Shown here: in pieces, positions 1 to 6,893 of the stretch
How the letters are laid out: each line of letters starts with the position of its first letter
Numbering within the stretch: position 1 is the stretch's first letter
NCBI GenBank assembly: GCA_035464115.1
Contig: DATHSN010000004.1
Coordinates: forward strand, 1 to 28,345
DNA: 28,345 nucleotides
Source of the DNA: DATHSN01 sp035464115
GTDB taxonomy: Bacteria; Actinomycetota; Acidimicrobiia; Acidimicrobiales; SKKL01
Reading direction: 5' to 3'
Made by a program: the position numbers and the translations under genes
The notes under the pieces: model-generated
Database searches by the model: none
Told to the model about the DNA's origin: nothing
Seen by the model: only the letters and a program-made list of their open reading frames with translations

Positions 1-695
1 AGCTCTCCCCGGGCCGACGGGGCGTAGTGCGAGGGGAGCATGCCGGGGGCCACGGCCTCGCCCTCGCCGCTCCAGCGCCGCACCGCCACGCCCAGCAGCT
101 CGGCCAGTCGGGCCGCCGGCACCCCGCCGGGTCGCAGCACCACGGGCTCCGGGCCGGTGAGGTCGACGATGGTGGACTCGACGCCCACCCGGCACGGCCC
201 GCCGTCGAGCACGAGATCGACCCGGTCGCCGAGCTCGGCGACCACGTCGGCGGCGGTGGTGGGGCTCACCCGCCCGAACCGGTTGGCCGAGGGGGCGACC
301 AGCCCGCCGTCGAGGCCGGCGAGCACGGCCAGTGCCGACGGGTGGTCGGGGACCCGCAGGGCGACCGTGGGCCGGCCCCCCGTGACCTCGTCGAGCACCC
401 GGGGCCCGCGCCGCACCAGCAGTGTGAGCGGGCCGGGCCACACCACCGCGGCGAGCGTGCGGGCGGTGTCGGGCACGTCGGCGGCCCAGCCGTCGTCGAG
501 CGCCCCGCCACTGGCCAGGTGGACGATGAGCGGGTGCGACGGCGGGCGACCCTTGGCGGCGAACACGCGAGCGACCGCGGCGGGCTGCTCGGCGTCGGCG
601 GCCAGGCCGTAGACGGTCTCGGTGGGCAGCCCCACCAGCCCGCCGGCCCGCAGCACCGCCACCGCCCGGTCGACGTCGGTGGTCAGCTCGGGCAC
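1..695 (-). CDS. tsaC: L-threonylcarbamoyladenylate synthase (TsaC/Sua5/YrdC), 3' end outside window
   Basis: This cytoplasmic enzyme makes threonylcarbamoyl-AMP from threonine, bicarbonate and ATP, the first step of t6A37 formation on ANN-decoding tRNAs. The reading frame is open from the GTG at 695 down to base 1, about 231 codons, so the C-terminus is missing. Family motifs are clear: GLPTETVYGLAADA near the N-terminus, the nucleotide-binding AAKGRPPSHPL, VVWPGPLT, the SAN motif in VAPSANRFG, and GVESTIVDL. The visible end reads PGMLPSHYAPSA, which is where TsaC-only proteins stop or where Sua5 proteins continue into a second domain, so that choice cannot be made here. The start is chosen because a TAGCGT box lies 8 nt upstream and the conserved domain begins a few residues later. 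A second in-frame GTG about 70 nt upstream would add residues with no family similarity. Confidence 0.94.
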   Translation of the reverse strand, partial: MPELTTDVDRAVAVLRAGGLVGLPTETVYGLAADAEQPAAVARVFAAKGRPPSHPLIVHLASGGALDDGWAADVPDTARTLAAVVWPGPLTLLVRRGPRVLDEVTGGRPTVALRVPDHPSALAVLAGLDGGLVAPSANRFGRVSPTTAADVVAELGDRVDLVLDGGPCRVGVESTIVDLTGPEPVVLRPGGVPAARLAELLGVAVRRWSGEGEAVAPGMLPSHYAPSARGE

Positions 696-703
696 GGCGA
701 CCC

Positions 704-709
704 ACGCTA
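704..709 (-). promoter_or_regulatory. -10 box of tsaC, probably leaderless
   Basis: TAGCGT on the minus strand ends 8 nt before the GTG of tsaC. No Shine-Dalgarno sequence is visible between them. The spacing puts the transcription start at or next to the start codon. Confidence 0.5.
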
Positions 710-773
710 CCGAGCCCCACCGGGCCCGGACGCGCTCGTGCCCGGCCGCAGGGCCGGGCACGGGGCGACGGGG

Positions 774-847
774 TGGAGCTGGCGGGATTCGAACCCGCGG
801 CCTCCTCGATGCGACCGAGGCGCTCTAGCCAACTGAGCTACAGCCCC
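774..847 (-). tRNA. tRNA-Ala, anticodon CGC
   Basis: The minus strand folds into a complete cloverleaf of 74 nt. The acceptor arms are GGGGCTG and CAGCTCC with A73; the D arm is GCTC/GAGC; the anticodon stem is CCTCG/CGAGG around the loop GTCGCAT; the T arm is GCGGG-TTCGAAT-CCCGC. The anticodon CGC reads the alanine codon GCG. The G3:U70 wobble pair, the main identity element for alanyl-tRNA synthetase, is present (G at the third base against T), which independently supports Ala. The next bases are CCC, so the 3' CCA is not encoded and must be added after transcription. A TAGGAT box at 883-888 (minus) is a possible promoter. Confidence 0.95.
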
Positions 848-882
848 GAGACAGGACCCGGATCGCCGACCCGGGAAGGACG

Positions 883-888
883 ATCCTA
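883..888 (-). promoter_or_regulatory. candidate -10 box for tRNA-Ala
   Basis: TAGGAT on the minus strand lies 35 nt upstream of the mature tRNA 5' end, leaving room for a short leader removed by RNase P. No clear -35 box is seen. Confidence 0.4.
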
Positions 889-932
889 CCGCGGCCGGCG
901 CGCGCCCTCGCCAGTCGGGCCATCATCGGACC

Positions 933-1283
933 ATGTCCGGCCCCACCCCCGATGCCAGGTCCGACGCCAGCCCCGAGGCCACGACCGTCCACCACCTGCT
1001 CACACCCGACGAGTGGACCGCCGCCGAGCGTCGTGGACACATCGCGCCGACCTCGCTCGCCACCGAGGGGTTCGTGCACTGCTCGACCGCGTCGCAGCTC
1101 GCGGGGGTGGTCGCTCGGCACTACGCCGGCGTGGCCGAGCTGGTGGTGGCGACGATCGATCCCGACCGGCTCGCGGCCGAGCTGCGGTGGGAGGAGTCGC
1201 ACCCCGGCGACTGGTACCCGCACGTCTACGGCCCGATCGGCCTCGACGCGGTGATCGACGTGCGGCCGTGGTCGCCCGGCTGA
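933..1283 (+). CDS. DUF952 family protein
   Basis: A 116-residue cytoplasmic protein of the DUF952 family, whose biochemical role is not established. After a variable N-terminus of about 18 residues the family core follows: VHHLLTPDEWTAA, then GFVHCSTASQL with the conserved His-Cys-Ser-Thr, a central ELVVATIDPDRL strand, and the closing FPHIYG-like motif seen here as WYPHVYGPIGLDAVIDV. The length is normal for the family. It stands alone between the divergently oriented tRNA-Ala/tsaC pair and the convergent glpR-like gene. A CATCAT hexamer at 921-926, 6 nt before the ATG, follows the leaderless pattern seen at other genes here. The family assignment rests on motifs; no function is claimed. 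Confidence 0.86.
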   Translation: MSGPTPDARSDASPEATTVHHLLTPDEWTAAERRGHIAPTSLATEGFVHCSTASQLAGVVARHYAGVAELVVATIDPDRLAAELRWEESHPGDWYPHVYGPIGLDAVIDVRPWSPG

Positions 1284-1299
1284 GCGACCCGGCCCCGGA

Positions 1300-1788
1300 T
1301 CAGCTGCCGACGCGGCGCAGGGGCCGGACGGTGGCCAGCTCGGGCGCCGGGGCCTGCTGCGGGAAGAAGGCGACCTTCATCTCGCGCTCGACCGCGGCCT
1401 TGCGCAGCTGCACGAGGAGGGTGACGTAGCCACCGAGGAGCGTGGCCGAGACCAGCCACAGCATCCAGAACACGCCACCGGCGACGACGGCGAGCAGGAT
1501 CGTGAAGCCGTTGGCGGCGAGCAGCCCGACGAGCACGTCGCGGCGGCGCTTGCGGGCCGACGCCCGAGGTGCGGCGGCCGGCCGGCGGGCGGGGGCCCGG
1601 GTGGCGAGGTCGGCGCCGGTGAGGTCGAGGGTGGAGCCGCTGCGACCGCCGAGGAGCGACATCTTGCGGCTGAAGGTGCCGATGGAGTCGCCGGAGCGGG
1701 TGAGCCGGGAGAGCGACCGCCACGCCGGCGGCACCAGCACCACCGCCCAGAGGCCCGACAACACCAGCACCACGATCGCCTTCAGCAT
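1300..1788 (-). CDS. glpR: SepX/GlpR-like divisome membrane protein
   Basis: A 162-residue integral membrane protein. Residues 3-21 form a first helix ending in LWAVVLVPPAWRS, followed by a cytoplasmic stretch with SIGTFSRKMSLLGG, an Ala/Pro/Arg-rich linker (about 60-83), and a helical hairpin (about 84-127). The short tail contains EREMKVAFFP. Helix-linker-hairpin order and these sequences resemble the actinobacterial family named SepX in Streptomyces and GlpR in Corynebacterium, where GlpR is the membrane receptor of the MoeA paralogue Glp at the division site. Context agrees: moeA and galU lie in the same block, as in other Actinomycetota. The start at 1788 is preferred to the in-frame GTG at 1806 because AAGGAG sits 9 nt before it. 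Family recognition is from memory of sequence and synteny, so moderately sure. Confidence 0.78.
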   Translation of the reverse strand: MLKAIVVLVLSGLWAVVLVPPAWRSLSRLTRSGDSIGTFSRKMSLLGGRSGSTLDLTGADLATRAPARRPAAAPRASARKRRRDVLVGLLAANGFTILLAVVAGGVFWMLWLVSATLLGGYVTLLVQLRKAAVEREMKVAFFPQQAPAPELATVRPLRRVGS

Positions 1789-1797
1789 GTTGCCCTG

Positions 1798-1803
1798 CTC
1801 CTT
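1798..1803 (-). promoter_or_regulatory. ribosome binding site deciding the glpR start
   Basis: AAGGAG on the minus strand lies 9 nt upstream of the ATG at 1788 and inside the reading frame opened by the GTG at 1806. This favours the shorter protein beginning directly with the first membrane helix. Confidence 0.65.
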
Positions 1804-1965
1804 CACCGGGGGCGCATCCCCGGGGGTCAGCGGGTCGTCCAGGGGGTGGACGCCATCCTGCAGTGGGCCCGACCGACATTACGGCCGGGCTGCGAATGTG
1901 ACGGTTCTACTACGACGGGACGACGAGCGCCAGCACCAGCGACACACGTCACCGCCCCCGCCCGG

Positions 1966-2481
1966 TCAGTGGGAGGGGTCGGCGAGGTCGCCGTCGACGT
2001 CGCCGGGATCGCGCCGGTAGGTGCCCGAACGGCCCCCGGTCTTCTCCCACAACGTGATGTCGCCGATGACCATGGACCGGTCGACCGACTTGCACATGTC
2101 GTAGATGGTGAGCGCCGCGATCGAGCAGGCGGTCATCGCCTCCATCTCGACGCCCGTGCGGTCGACGGTGTCGACCTGGGCCTCGATCTCGACGTAGCTG
2201 TCCTCGATGCGGAAGTTCACGAGGACCGATCCGACGAGCAACGGGTGGCACAGCGGGATGAGATCGGAGGTGCGCTTGGCCGCCTGGATCCCGGCCACCC
2301 GGGCCACCGAGAGCACGTCGCCCTTGGTGAGCGCGCCCCGTGCGACGAGCGAGGTGGTCTCGGGCTGCATGTGGACCCGGCCCCGGGCCAGCGCCCGGCG
2401 GTGCGTGGGGTCCTTCGGGGTCACGTCGACCATGCGGGCCCGACCGAGCGGATCGAGATGGGTCAGACCGTGGTCGGACAT
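1966..2481 (-). CDS. moaC: cyclic pyranopterin monophosphate synthase MoaC
   Basis: MoaC converts the MoaA product (3',8-cyclo-7,8-dihydro-GTP) into cyclic pyranopterin monophosphate in molybdenum cofactor synthesis. The 171-residue protein has the whole family signature: MVDVTPKDPTHRRA, TKGDVLSVARVAGIQAAKRT with the active-site lysine (K53), LIPLCHPL, DRTGVEMEAM, and IYDMCKSVDRSM, in which D128 and K131 fall at the same numbers as the E. coli catalytic pair. It follows moaA by 48 nt on the same strand, so the two first steps of the pathway are adjacent. A TACACT box 7 nt before the ATG suggests it can also be transcribed separately as a leaderless message. Confidence 0.97.
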   Translation of the reverse strand: MSDHGLTHLDPLGRARMVDVTPKDPTHRRALARGRVHMQPETTSLVARGALTKGDVLSVARVAGIQAAKRTSDLIPLCHPLLVGSVLVNFRIEDSYVEIEAQVDTVDRTGVEMEAMTACSIAALTIYDMCKSVDRSMVIGDITLWEKTGGRSGTYRRDPGDVDGDLADPSH

Positions 2482-2488
2482 GGCGGCG

Positions 2489-2494
2489 AGTGTA
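2489..2494 (-). promoter_or_regulatory. -10 box of moaC, leaderless
   Basis: TACACT on the minus strand is separated from the moaC ATG by exactly 7 nt (GC-rich, no Shine-Dalgarno), placing the transcription start at the initiation codon. Confidence 0.55.
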
Positions 2495-2529
2495 GCGACG
2501 GGGGGCCGGGCCGCCCGCGGGATCGGTGC

Positions 2530-3516
2530 TCAGCCGCCGATCTGGCTCATGGAGCGGTTGGGCCGGATGAAGTTCACCGTGCCCACGCCGTGGCCCGCCC
2601 ACTTGGCGCCGACGCCCCGCTCGATGATGGCGGCCAGCTCGTCGTCGGTGGCGCCGGCCCGCAGCGGGGCCCGCAGGTCGAAGTCCTCGACGCTGAACAG
2701 GCAGTTGCGCAGCTGGCCCTCGGCGGTGAGGCGCACCCGGTCGCACGACGAGCAGAACGAGCGGGTGACGCTGGCGATCACGCCGATCTCGCCACCGCCG
2801 TCGGCGTAGCGGAACCGCTCGGCGGGCGCCGACCCCCGATCGACGGGCACGAGGGGGTGCACCGACCCGATCCGCTCGACGATCTCGTCGTAGGTGACGA
2901 CCGACTCGCGGGTCCACTCACCGGTGGCGTCGAGGGGCATGAACTCGATGAACCGCACGACGACGCCGCGCTCACGCCCGAACCGGGCGAAGTCGAGCAG
3001 CTCGTCGTCGTTGACGCCCCGCATCATCACCGCGTTGAGCTTCACGGGCGCGAGGCCGGCCTCCACCGCGGCGTCGATGCCGGCCAGCACCGCGTCGAGC
3101 TCGTCGCGCCGGGTGATCTCGACGAAGCGGTCGCGGCGGAGCGTGTCGAGCGAGACGTTGATGCGGCGCAGGCCGGCGGCGACGAGGTCGTGGGCGATGA
3201 GCGCGAGGGTGGCCCCGTTGGTGGTGAGCGCGAGATCGACACCCAGGCCGGCGAGCTTCTGGATCAGCACCGGCAGGTGGGCCCGCACGGTGGGCTCACC
3301 GCCCGTCAGCCGGATGGAGTCGATGCCGTAGCGCTCGACGAGCAGCCGGGCGATGCGCTCGATCTCCTCGTAGGTGAGCAGCTCGTGGCGCGGGGTCCAG
3401 ACCATGCCCTCGGCGGGCATGCAGTACGTGCACCGGAAGTTGCACCGGTCGGTGATCGAGATCCGCAGGTCGCGGTGCACGCGGCCGTAGGAGTCGACGA
3501 GTGGCTGGGCCCCCAT
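2530..3516 (-). CDS. moaA: GTP 3',8-cyclase MoaA (radical SAM)
   Basis: This radical-SAM enzyme starts molybdenum cofactor synthesis by cyclising GTP. With the chosen start the protein has 328 residues. The SAM-binding 4Fe-4S cluster motif CNFRCTYC is at residues 25-32, the GGEP motif follows at about 72-75, and the C-terminal substrate cluster uses CSSC (255, 258) and the cysteine of LRNCLF (272). It ends in SQIGG, with the conserved Gly-Gly needed for catalysis. Three in-frame starts are possible (GTG 3552, ATG 3525, ATG 3516). I prefer 3516 because a TACCAT box lies 7 nt before it, the spacing of other leaderless genes in this window, and none of the three has a good Shine-Dalgarno. It sits between moeA and moaC in the same direction. 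Confidence 0.96.
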   Translation of the reverse strand: MGAQPLVDSYGRVHRDLRISITDRCNFRCTYCMPAEGMVWTPRHELLTYEEIERIARLLVERYGIDSIRLTGGEPTVRAHLPVLIQKLAGLGVDLALTTNGATLALIAHDLVAAGLRRINVSLDTLRRDRFVEITRRDELDAVLAGIDAAVEAGLAPVKLNAVMMRGVNDDELLDFARFGRERGVVVRFIEFMPLDATGEWTRESVVTYDEIVERIGSVHPLVPVDRGSAPAERFRYADGGGEIGVIASVTRSFCSSCDRVRLTAEGQLRNCLFSVEDFDLRAPLRAGATDDELAAIIERGVGAKWAGHGVGTVNFIRPNRSMSQIGG

Positions 3517-3523
3517 GCGGGCC

Positions 3524-3529
3524 ATGGTA
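3524..3529 (-). promoter_or_regulatory. -10 box of moaA, leaderless
   Basis: TACCAT on the minus strand is followed by 7 nt and the ATG at 3516. It overlaps the alternative ATG at 3525, which argues against that codon being the start if this promoter is used. Confidence 0.5.
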
Positions 3530-3591
3530 GGTGCACTGCGACCACTCGCCACCGGCTGGCGCCGCGGGACGCCGCCGCCACGCCGCCGCCG

Positions 3592-4815
3592 TCAGCCGAG
3601 CGGGCCGAGCAGGATGACCTCGACCGCGCCGCCGGGCGGCACCCCGTGGCCGTCGGGCACCACCGCGAGGGCGTTGGCCGCCGCCATGGCCGACAGCTGG
3701 TGCGAGCCCTGCCCGCCGGCCGAGCGCACGTGGAACCGCCCGTCGTCGCCCCACGCGGCCACGACCCGGGCGAAGTGGGTCTTGCCGTCGATCTGGCGGT
3801 GGAGGCCCTCGTCGGCCACGGCGTCGACCACCATGCGCCCGCTCGACTCGTGGCCCATCATGCGCCGCAGCCCGGGTCGGGCGAACAGCTCGAACGACAC
3901 CATCGACGACACCGGGTTGCCGGGCAGTCCGAACACCGGCACCCCCTCGACGGTGCCGAACGCCAGCGGCTTGGCCGGCTTGATCGCCACCTGCATCCAC
4001 TCCATCTCGCCGATGGTGTCGAGCACCACCTTCACGTGGTCGAACTCGCCCATGCTCACCCCGCCGGAGGTGACGACGGCGTCGCAGGTGGCGACCGCCT
4101 CGCGCAGCGCGGCGGCGATGCGGTCGGGGTGGTCGGCGACGATGCCCAGGTCGACGGCCTCGGCGCCGGTCTCGCGGACGAGCGCGGTGAGGGTGCGACG
4201 GTTCGAGTCGCGGATCTGGCCGGGGAGCAGCGGGCCGGGGCCCTCGACCAGCTCGTCGCCGGTGGACAGCACCGCCACCCGGGCGCGCCGCACCACCGCC
4301 ACGTCGAGGTGACCCAGCCCGGCGAGCACCCCGAGGTGGGCCGGGGTGAGCTCGGTGCCCGCGGCGACCACCGGGTCGCCGGGGCGCAGGTCGTCGCCGG
4401 CGGCGCGCACGTGGTTCCCCACCGCCACCTCGACCATCACGTCGACCGCGCCCTCGGCGGGGGCGGTGCGCTCGACCATCACCACCGCGTCGGCGCCGGG
4501 GGGCATCGGGGCACCGGTCATGATGCGCACCGCGGTGCCCGGCCCGACCTCGATGTCGCCCGGGTCGCCCGCTGCGATCGTGCCCACCAGGCGCAGGCGC
4601 ACGGGCGCGTCGGCGGTGGCCCCCGCCGTGTCGGCGGCGCGGACGGCGACGCCGTCCATCGCGGTGTTGGCGAACGGCGGCACCAGCTCGTCGGCCACCA
4701 CCGCCTCGGTGGTGACGCACCCGACCGCGTCGTCGAGGGGCACCCGCGCCGACTCGAGGCGGTGGCAGTCGTGGAGGACCCGGGCCCGGGCGTCGCCGAG
4801 CGGGGTCAGCGCCAC
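3592..4815 (-). CDS. moeA: molybdopterin molybdotransferase MoeA, possible gephyrin-like Glp
   Basis: MoeA inserts molybdate into adenylylated molybdopterin. The 407-residue protein shows the domains in normal order: ANTAMDGVAVR (about 49-59), RIMTGAPMPPGADAVVMVE, GDDLRPGD (about 140), the MoCF/gephyrin-E core with STGDELV (184-190), GQIRDSNR, TSGGVSMGEFDHVK (249-262) and GLPGNPVSSMVSFELF (about 297-311), then a C-terminal beta-barrel. E188 and D259 match E. coli active-site residues, so it looks catalytically competent. It starts with GTG 16 nt after galU. In Corynebacterium the MoeA paralogue encoded next to galU and near glpR is Glp, an FtsZ-binding division protein. The same neighbourhood here leaves open whether this copy makes cofactor, supports division, or does both; adjacent moaA and moaC favour at least a cofactor role. 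Confidence 0.95.
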   Translation of the reverse strand: MALTPLGDARARVLHDCHRLESARVPLDDAVGCVTTEAVVADELVPPFANTAMDGVAVRAADTAGATADAPVRLRLVGTIAAGDPGDIEVGPGTAVRIMTGAPMPPGADAVVMVERTAPAEGAVDVMVEVAVGNHVRAAGDDLRPGDPVVAAGTELTPAHLGVLAGLGHLDVAVVRRARVAVLSTGDELVEGPGPLLPGQIRDSNRRTLTALVRETGAEAVDLGIVADHPDRIAAALREAVATCDAVVTSGGVSMGEFDHVKVVLDTIGEMEWMQVAIKPAKPLAFGTVEGVPVFGLPGNPVSSMVSFELFARPGLRRMMGHESSGRMVVDAVADEGLHRQIDGKTHFARVVAAWGDDGRFHVRSAGGQGSHQLSAMAAANALAVVPDGHGVPPGGAVEVILLGPLG

Positions 4816-4831
4816 GGATCGGCGTCCCGGG

Positions 4832-5725
4832 TCACGGGCACATGCCCTCGCGCTCCACGACGGCCCGGAGCACCGCCATCAGGTCGGCCCGCAGGTCCTC
4901 GCGCTCGAGCCCGAGCTCGATGACCGTGCGCAGGTAGTCGGGCTTCGACCCCACGTCGTAGCGGCCCCCCTGGAACACCCATCCGAGCACCTCCCGCTCA
5001 GCCATCATCGCCAGCATCGCATCGGTGAGCTGGATCTCCCCACCGTGGCCGGCCTCGGTGGCGGCGATGTGGTCGAAGATCTCGGGACCGAACACGTAGC
5101 GGCCGATGACCGCGAGGTCCGACGGCGCCTCGGCGGGCGGGGGCTTCTCCACCAGGCCGCTGACCCGGACCAGCGGATCGGGCAGGTCGTCGGACGGCTC
5201 GACACGGGCGCAGCCGTAGGACCCGATCTCGGCGTGGGGCACCTGCATGAGGGCCACCGACGCCGCGCCGCGGTCCTCGTAGGTGTCGATCATGCCCTGG
5301 AGCACCTTCGAGCTGGGGTGCATGAGGTCGTCGCCGAGGAGCACCGCGAACGGCTCGCGGCCGACGTGGCGGCGGGCGATGCCGATGGCGTGCCCGAGCC
5401 CGAGCGCCTCGCCCTGGCGGATGAAGTGGATGTCGGCCAGGTCGGCGAGCTCGCGCACCTGGCGCAGCTCGCGGTCCTTGTCCTTCTCGTCGAGGAGGTG
5501 CTCGAGCTCGACCGAGCGGTCGAAGTGGTCCTCGATGGCCTTCTTGTAGGGGCTGGTGATGATGAGGATGTCGTCGATCCCGCAGCGGATCGCCTCCTCG
5601 ACCACGTACTGGATCGCCGGCTTGTCGACGATCGGCAGCATCTCCTTGGGCACCGACTTGGTGAACGGGAGGAAGCGCGTGCCCCAACCGGCGGCGGGGA
5701 TGACGGCCTTGCGGACGGTGGACAT
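4832..5725 (-). CDS. galU: UTP-glucose-1-phosphate uridylyltransferase GalU
   Basis: GalU makes UDP-glucose from UTP and glucose 1-phosphate, feeding envelope polysaccharides and glycolipids. The 297-residue protein has the typical nucleotidyltransferase start AVIPAAGWGTRFLPFTKSVPKEMLP (G-x-G-T-R loop and catalytic lysine region), DKPAIQYVVEEA, the RQGEALGLGHAI motif, LLGDDLM with the metal-binding aspartate, GLVEKP and the closing GGRYDVGSKPDYL. Length and order are normal. An AGGAGG ribosome binding site at 5730-5735 precedes the ATG. plsY ends 39 nt upstream and moeA begins 16 nt downstream, all on the minus strand, so plsY-galU-moeA probably share transcripts. Confidence 0.97.
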   Translation of the reverse strand: MSTVRKAVIPAAGWGTRFLPFTKSVPKEMLPIVDKPAIQYVVEEAIRCGIDDILIITSPYKKAIEDHFDRSVELEHLLDEKDKDRELRQVRELADLADIHFIRQGEALGLGHAIGIARRHVGREPFAVLLGDDLMHPSSKVLQGMIDTYEDRGAASVALMQVPHAEIGSYGCARVEPSDDLPDPLVRVSGLVEKPPPAEAPSDLAVIGRYVFGPEIFDHIAATEAGHGGEIQLTDAMLAMMAEREVLGWVFQGGRYDVGSKPDYLRTVIELGLEREDLRADLMAVLRAVVEREGMCP

Positions 5726-5764
5726 GGGCCCTCCTGCGATCGACGTGACGGTGCCGGGGCGCTG

Positions 5765-6358
5765 CTACCCGACGGGGCCGGTGGGCACACCGAGCTCGTC
5801 GCCGCGCAGCAGCCGGCGGATGTTGGCGTGGTGGCGGGCGACGACCACCACGGCCATCGCGGCGGCGGCCGCCACTTCCCAGCCCGGCCGGCCGACGAGG
5901 GCGACGCCCACGGGGAGCCCCACCGCCATGGCCAACGAGCCGAGCGAGGCCGCCCGACTCACCTGCGACACCACCGCGAACACCCCGACCAGGGCCAGCG
6001 CGGGGACCGGCCACAGCACCAACGACATGCCGCCCGCGGTGGCCACCCCCTTGCCGCCCCGCAGGCGGCGGGTGACCGGAGCGATGTGGCCCAGCACCGC
6101 CGCGGCGCCCGCGGCCACGCCCCAGGCCCGCCCGCCGACCGCCAGCCCGACCGCGGCGGGCAGGGCGCCCTTCACCACATCGCCGACGAGGACGACCACT
6201 CCGGCGCGACGTCCGGCCACGCGATAGACGTTGGTGGCGCCCGGGTTGCCGGAACCGGCCGTCGTGGGATCGACCCCGCGACGACGACCGACGAGCAGAG
6301 CGGTGGGGAACGTGCCGATCAGGTACGCGGCGACGACCACGGCGATCTGGGCTCCCAC
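5765..6358 (-). CDS. plsY: glycerol-3-phosphate acyltransferase PlsY
   Basis: PlsY is an integral membrane enzyme that acylates glycerol 3-phosphate with acyl phosphate, the first step of phospholipid synthesis. The 197-residue protein is strongly hydrophobic with about five or more helices and has the three family motifs: GSGNPGATNVYR, GHIAPVTRRLRGGKGVAT, and the late HHANIRRLLRG. The frame is open further upstream to 6523, but that extension has no family similarity and would run across the CIRCE element and into the divergent ruc gene. I place the start at the GTG at 6358, 7 nt after a TAGGCT box, which gives the normal family length and begins just before the first helix. It heads the plsY-galU-moeA-moaA-moaC series. 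Confidence 0.94.
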   Translation of the reverse strand: MGAQIAVVVAAYLIGTFPTALLVGRRRGVDPTTAGSGNPGATNVYRVAGRRAGVVVLVGDVVKGALPAAVGLAVGGRAWGVAAGAAAVLGHIAPVTRRLRGGKGVATAGGMSLVLWPVPALALVGVFAVVSQVSRAASLGSLAMAVGLPVGVALVGRPGWEVAAAAAMAVVVVARHHANIRRLLRGDELGVPTGPVG

Positions 6359-6365
6359 GATGGCG

Positions 6366-6371
6366 AGCCTA
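6366..6371 (-). promoter_or_regulatory. -10 box of plsY, leaderless
   Basis: TAGGCT on the minus strand is followed by 7 nt and the GTG at 6358. It is about 77 bp from the CIRCE element, so HrcA bound there would not be expected to block this promoter directly. Confidence 0.55.
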
Positions 6372-6442
6372 CCGATCCCCGGTGCGACCGGGGTCACCGC
6401 CGGACCCGGCTCCGCCTCGCGGGGCGCCCGGGACGGCGACGC

Positions 6443-6448
6443 TATGCT
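6443..6448 (+). promoter_or_regulatory. -10 box of the CIRCE-controlled ruc promoter
   Basis: TATGCT immediately precedes and overlaps by one base the left arm of the CIRCE element, so the transcription start falls inside the operator. No convincing -35 hexamer is visible upstream in the GC-rich sequence. Confidence 0.65.
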
Positions 6449-6474
6449 TGGCACTCGAAGACCGAGAGTGCCAA
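6448..6474 (+). promoter_or_regulatory. CIRCE operator (HrcA binding site)
   Basis: A perfect inverted repeat with the exact CIRCE geometry: TTGGCACTC (6448-6456), 9-nt spacer (6457-6465), GAGTGCCAA (6466-6474). CIRCE is the operator of the heat-shock repressor HrcA, which releases it on heat or protein-folding stress. It overlaps the probable transcription start, as repressor sites of this class do. The next gene, 42 nt downstream, is the Ser-tailed FmdB-type gene. hrcA and groESL themselves are not in this window. Confidence 0.93.
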
Positions 6475-6515
6475 CGCCGGGCGGGACCCGGCGTCGCCCG
6501 ACCGGAGGCCCGCCC

Positions 6516-6848
6516 ATGCCCACCTACCAGTACCGCTGCCGTGAGTGCGGCCACGAGCTCGAGGTCCAGCAGTCGTTCACCGACGACGCGCTCACCGAGT
6601 GCCCGAGCTGCGCCGGGGCCCTCCGCAAGGTGTTCTCCGCGGTGGGCATCTCGTTCAAGGGCTCGGGCTTCTACAAGACCGACTCTCGGGGCGGCTCCAC
6701 GGCGGGGTCGTCATCGTCGTCGACGAGCTCCGCCGACAGCGGGTCGAGCTCCTCGGACTCGTCGTCCACCAGCTCGGACTCGTCGTCCAGCAGCGCGTCG
6801 TCGACCCCGGCCAGCACCCCCTCGTCGACGAGCGCTCCCGCGAAGTAG
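6516..6848 (+). CDS. ruc: FmdB-type zinc-ribbon protein with disordered Ser-rich tail, Ruc-like redox chaperone
   Basis: A 110-residue protein. Residues 1-53 form an FmdB-type zinc ribbon starting MPTYQYRCRECG, with two CxxC pairs at C8/C11 and C29/C32 that should bind one zinc. From about residue 57 to the end the sequence is almost entirely Ser, Thr, Ala, Asp and Pro and must be disordered. This matches M. tuberculosis Rv0991c (Ruc), reported as a chaperone activated when oxidation releases zinc from its cysteines and requiring its disordered C-terminus, and as part of the HrcA response. The CIRCE site upstream and the nearby galU and moeA reproduce the Rv0991c neighbourhood. GGAGG at 6504-6508 is the ribosome binding site. 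That this protein works as Ruc does is inference; many such proteins are simply named FmdB. Confidence 0.88.
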   Translation: MPTYQYRCRECGHELEVQQSFTDDALTECPSCAGALRKVFSAVGISFKGSGFYKTDSRGGSTAGSSSSSTSSADSGSSSSDSSSTSSDSSSSSASSTPASTPSSTSAPAK

Positions 6849-6893
6849 CCTCGGCGGCACTTCCCCCTCCCCGCCCCCGGCCGGGAGGACCTG

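Noticed and set aside
1846..4923. Open frame of 1025 codons on the plus strand across the moa/moe genes, and a similar 1076-codon frame at 10181-13411
   Set aside because: Both are antisense to well-recognised genes, are His/Arg/Gly/Ala-rich with no domain signature, and arise because stop codons are rare in very GC-rich DNA.
6448..6474. CIRCE element as a regulator of plsY as well as ruc
   Set aside because: The plsY -10 box is about 77 bp away and its leaderless start leaves no overlap with the operator, so direct repression of plsY is unlikely.
6359..6523. Longer plsY start at 6523
   Set aside because: The added residues have no family similarity, would cross the CIRCE element and overlap the ruc coding region, and the GTG at 6358 has a well-placed -10 box.
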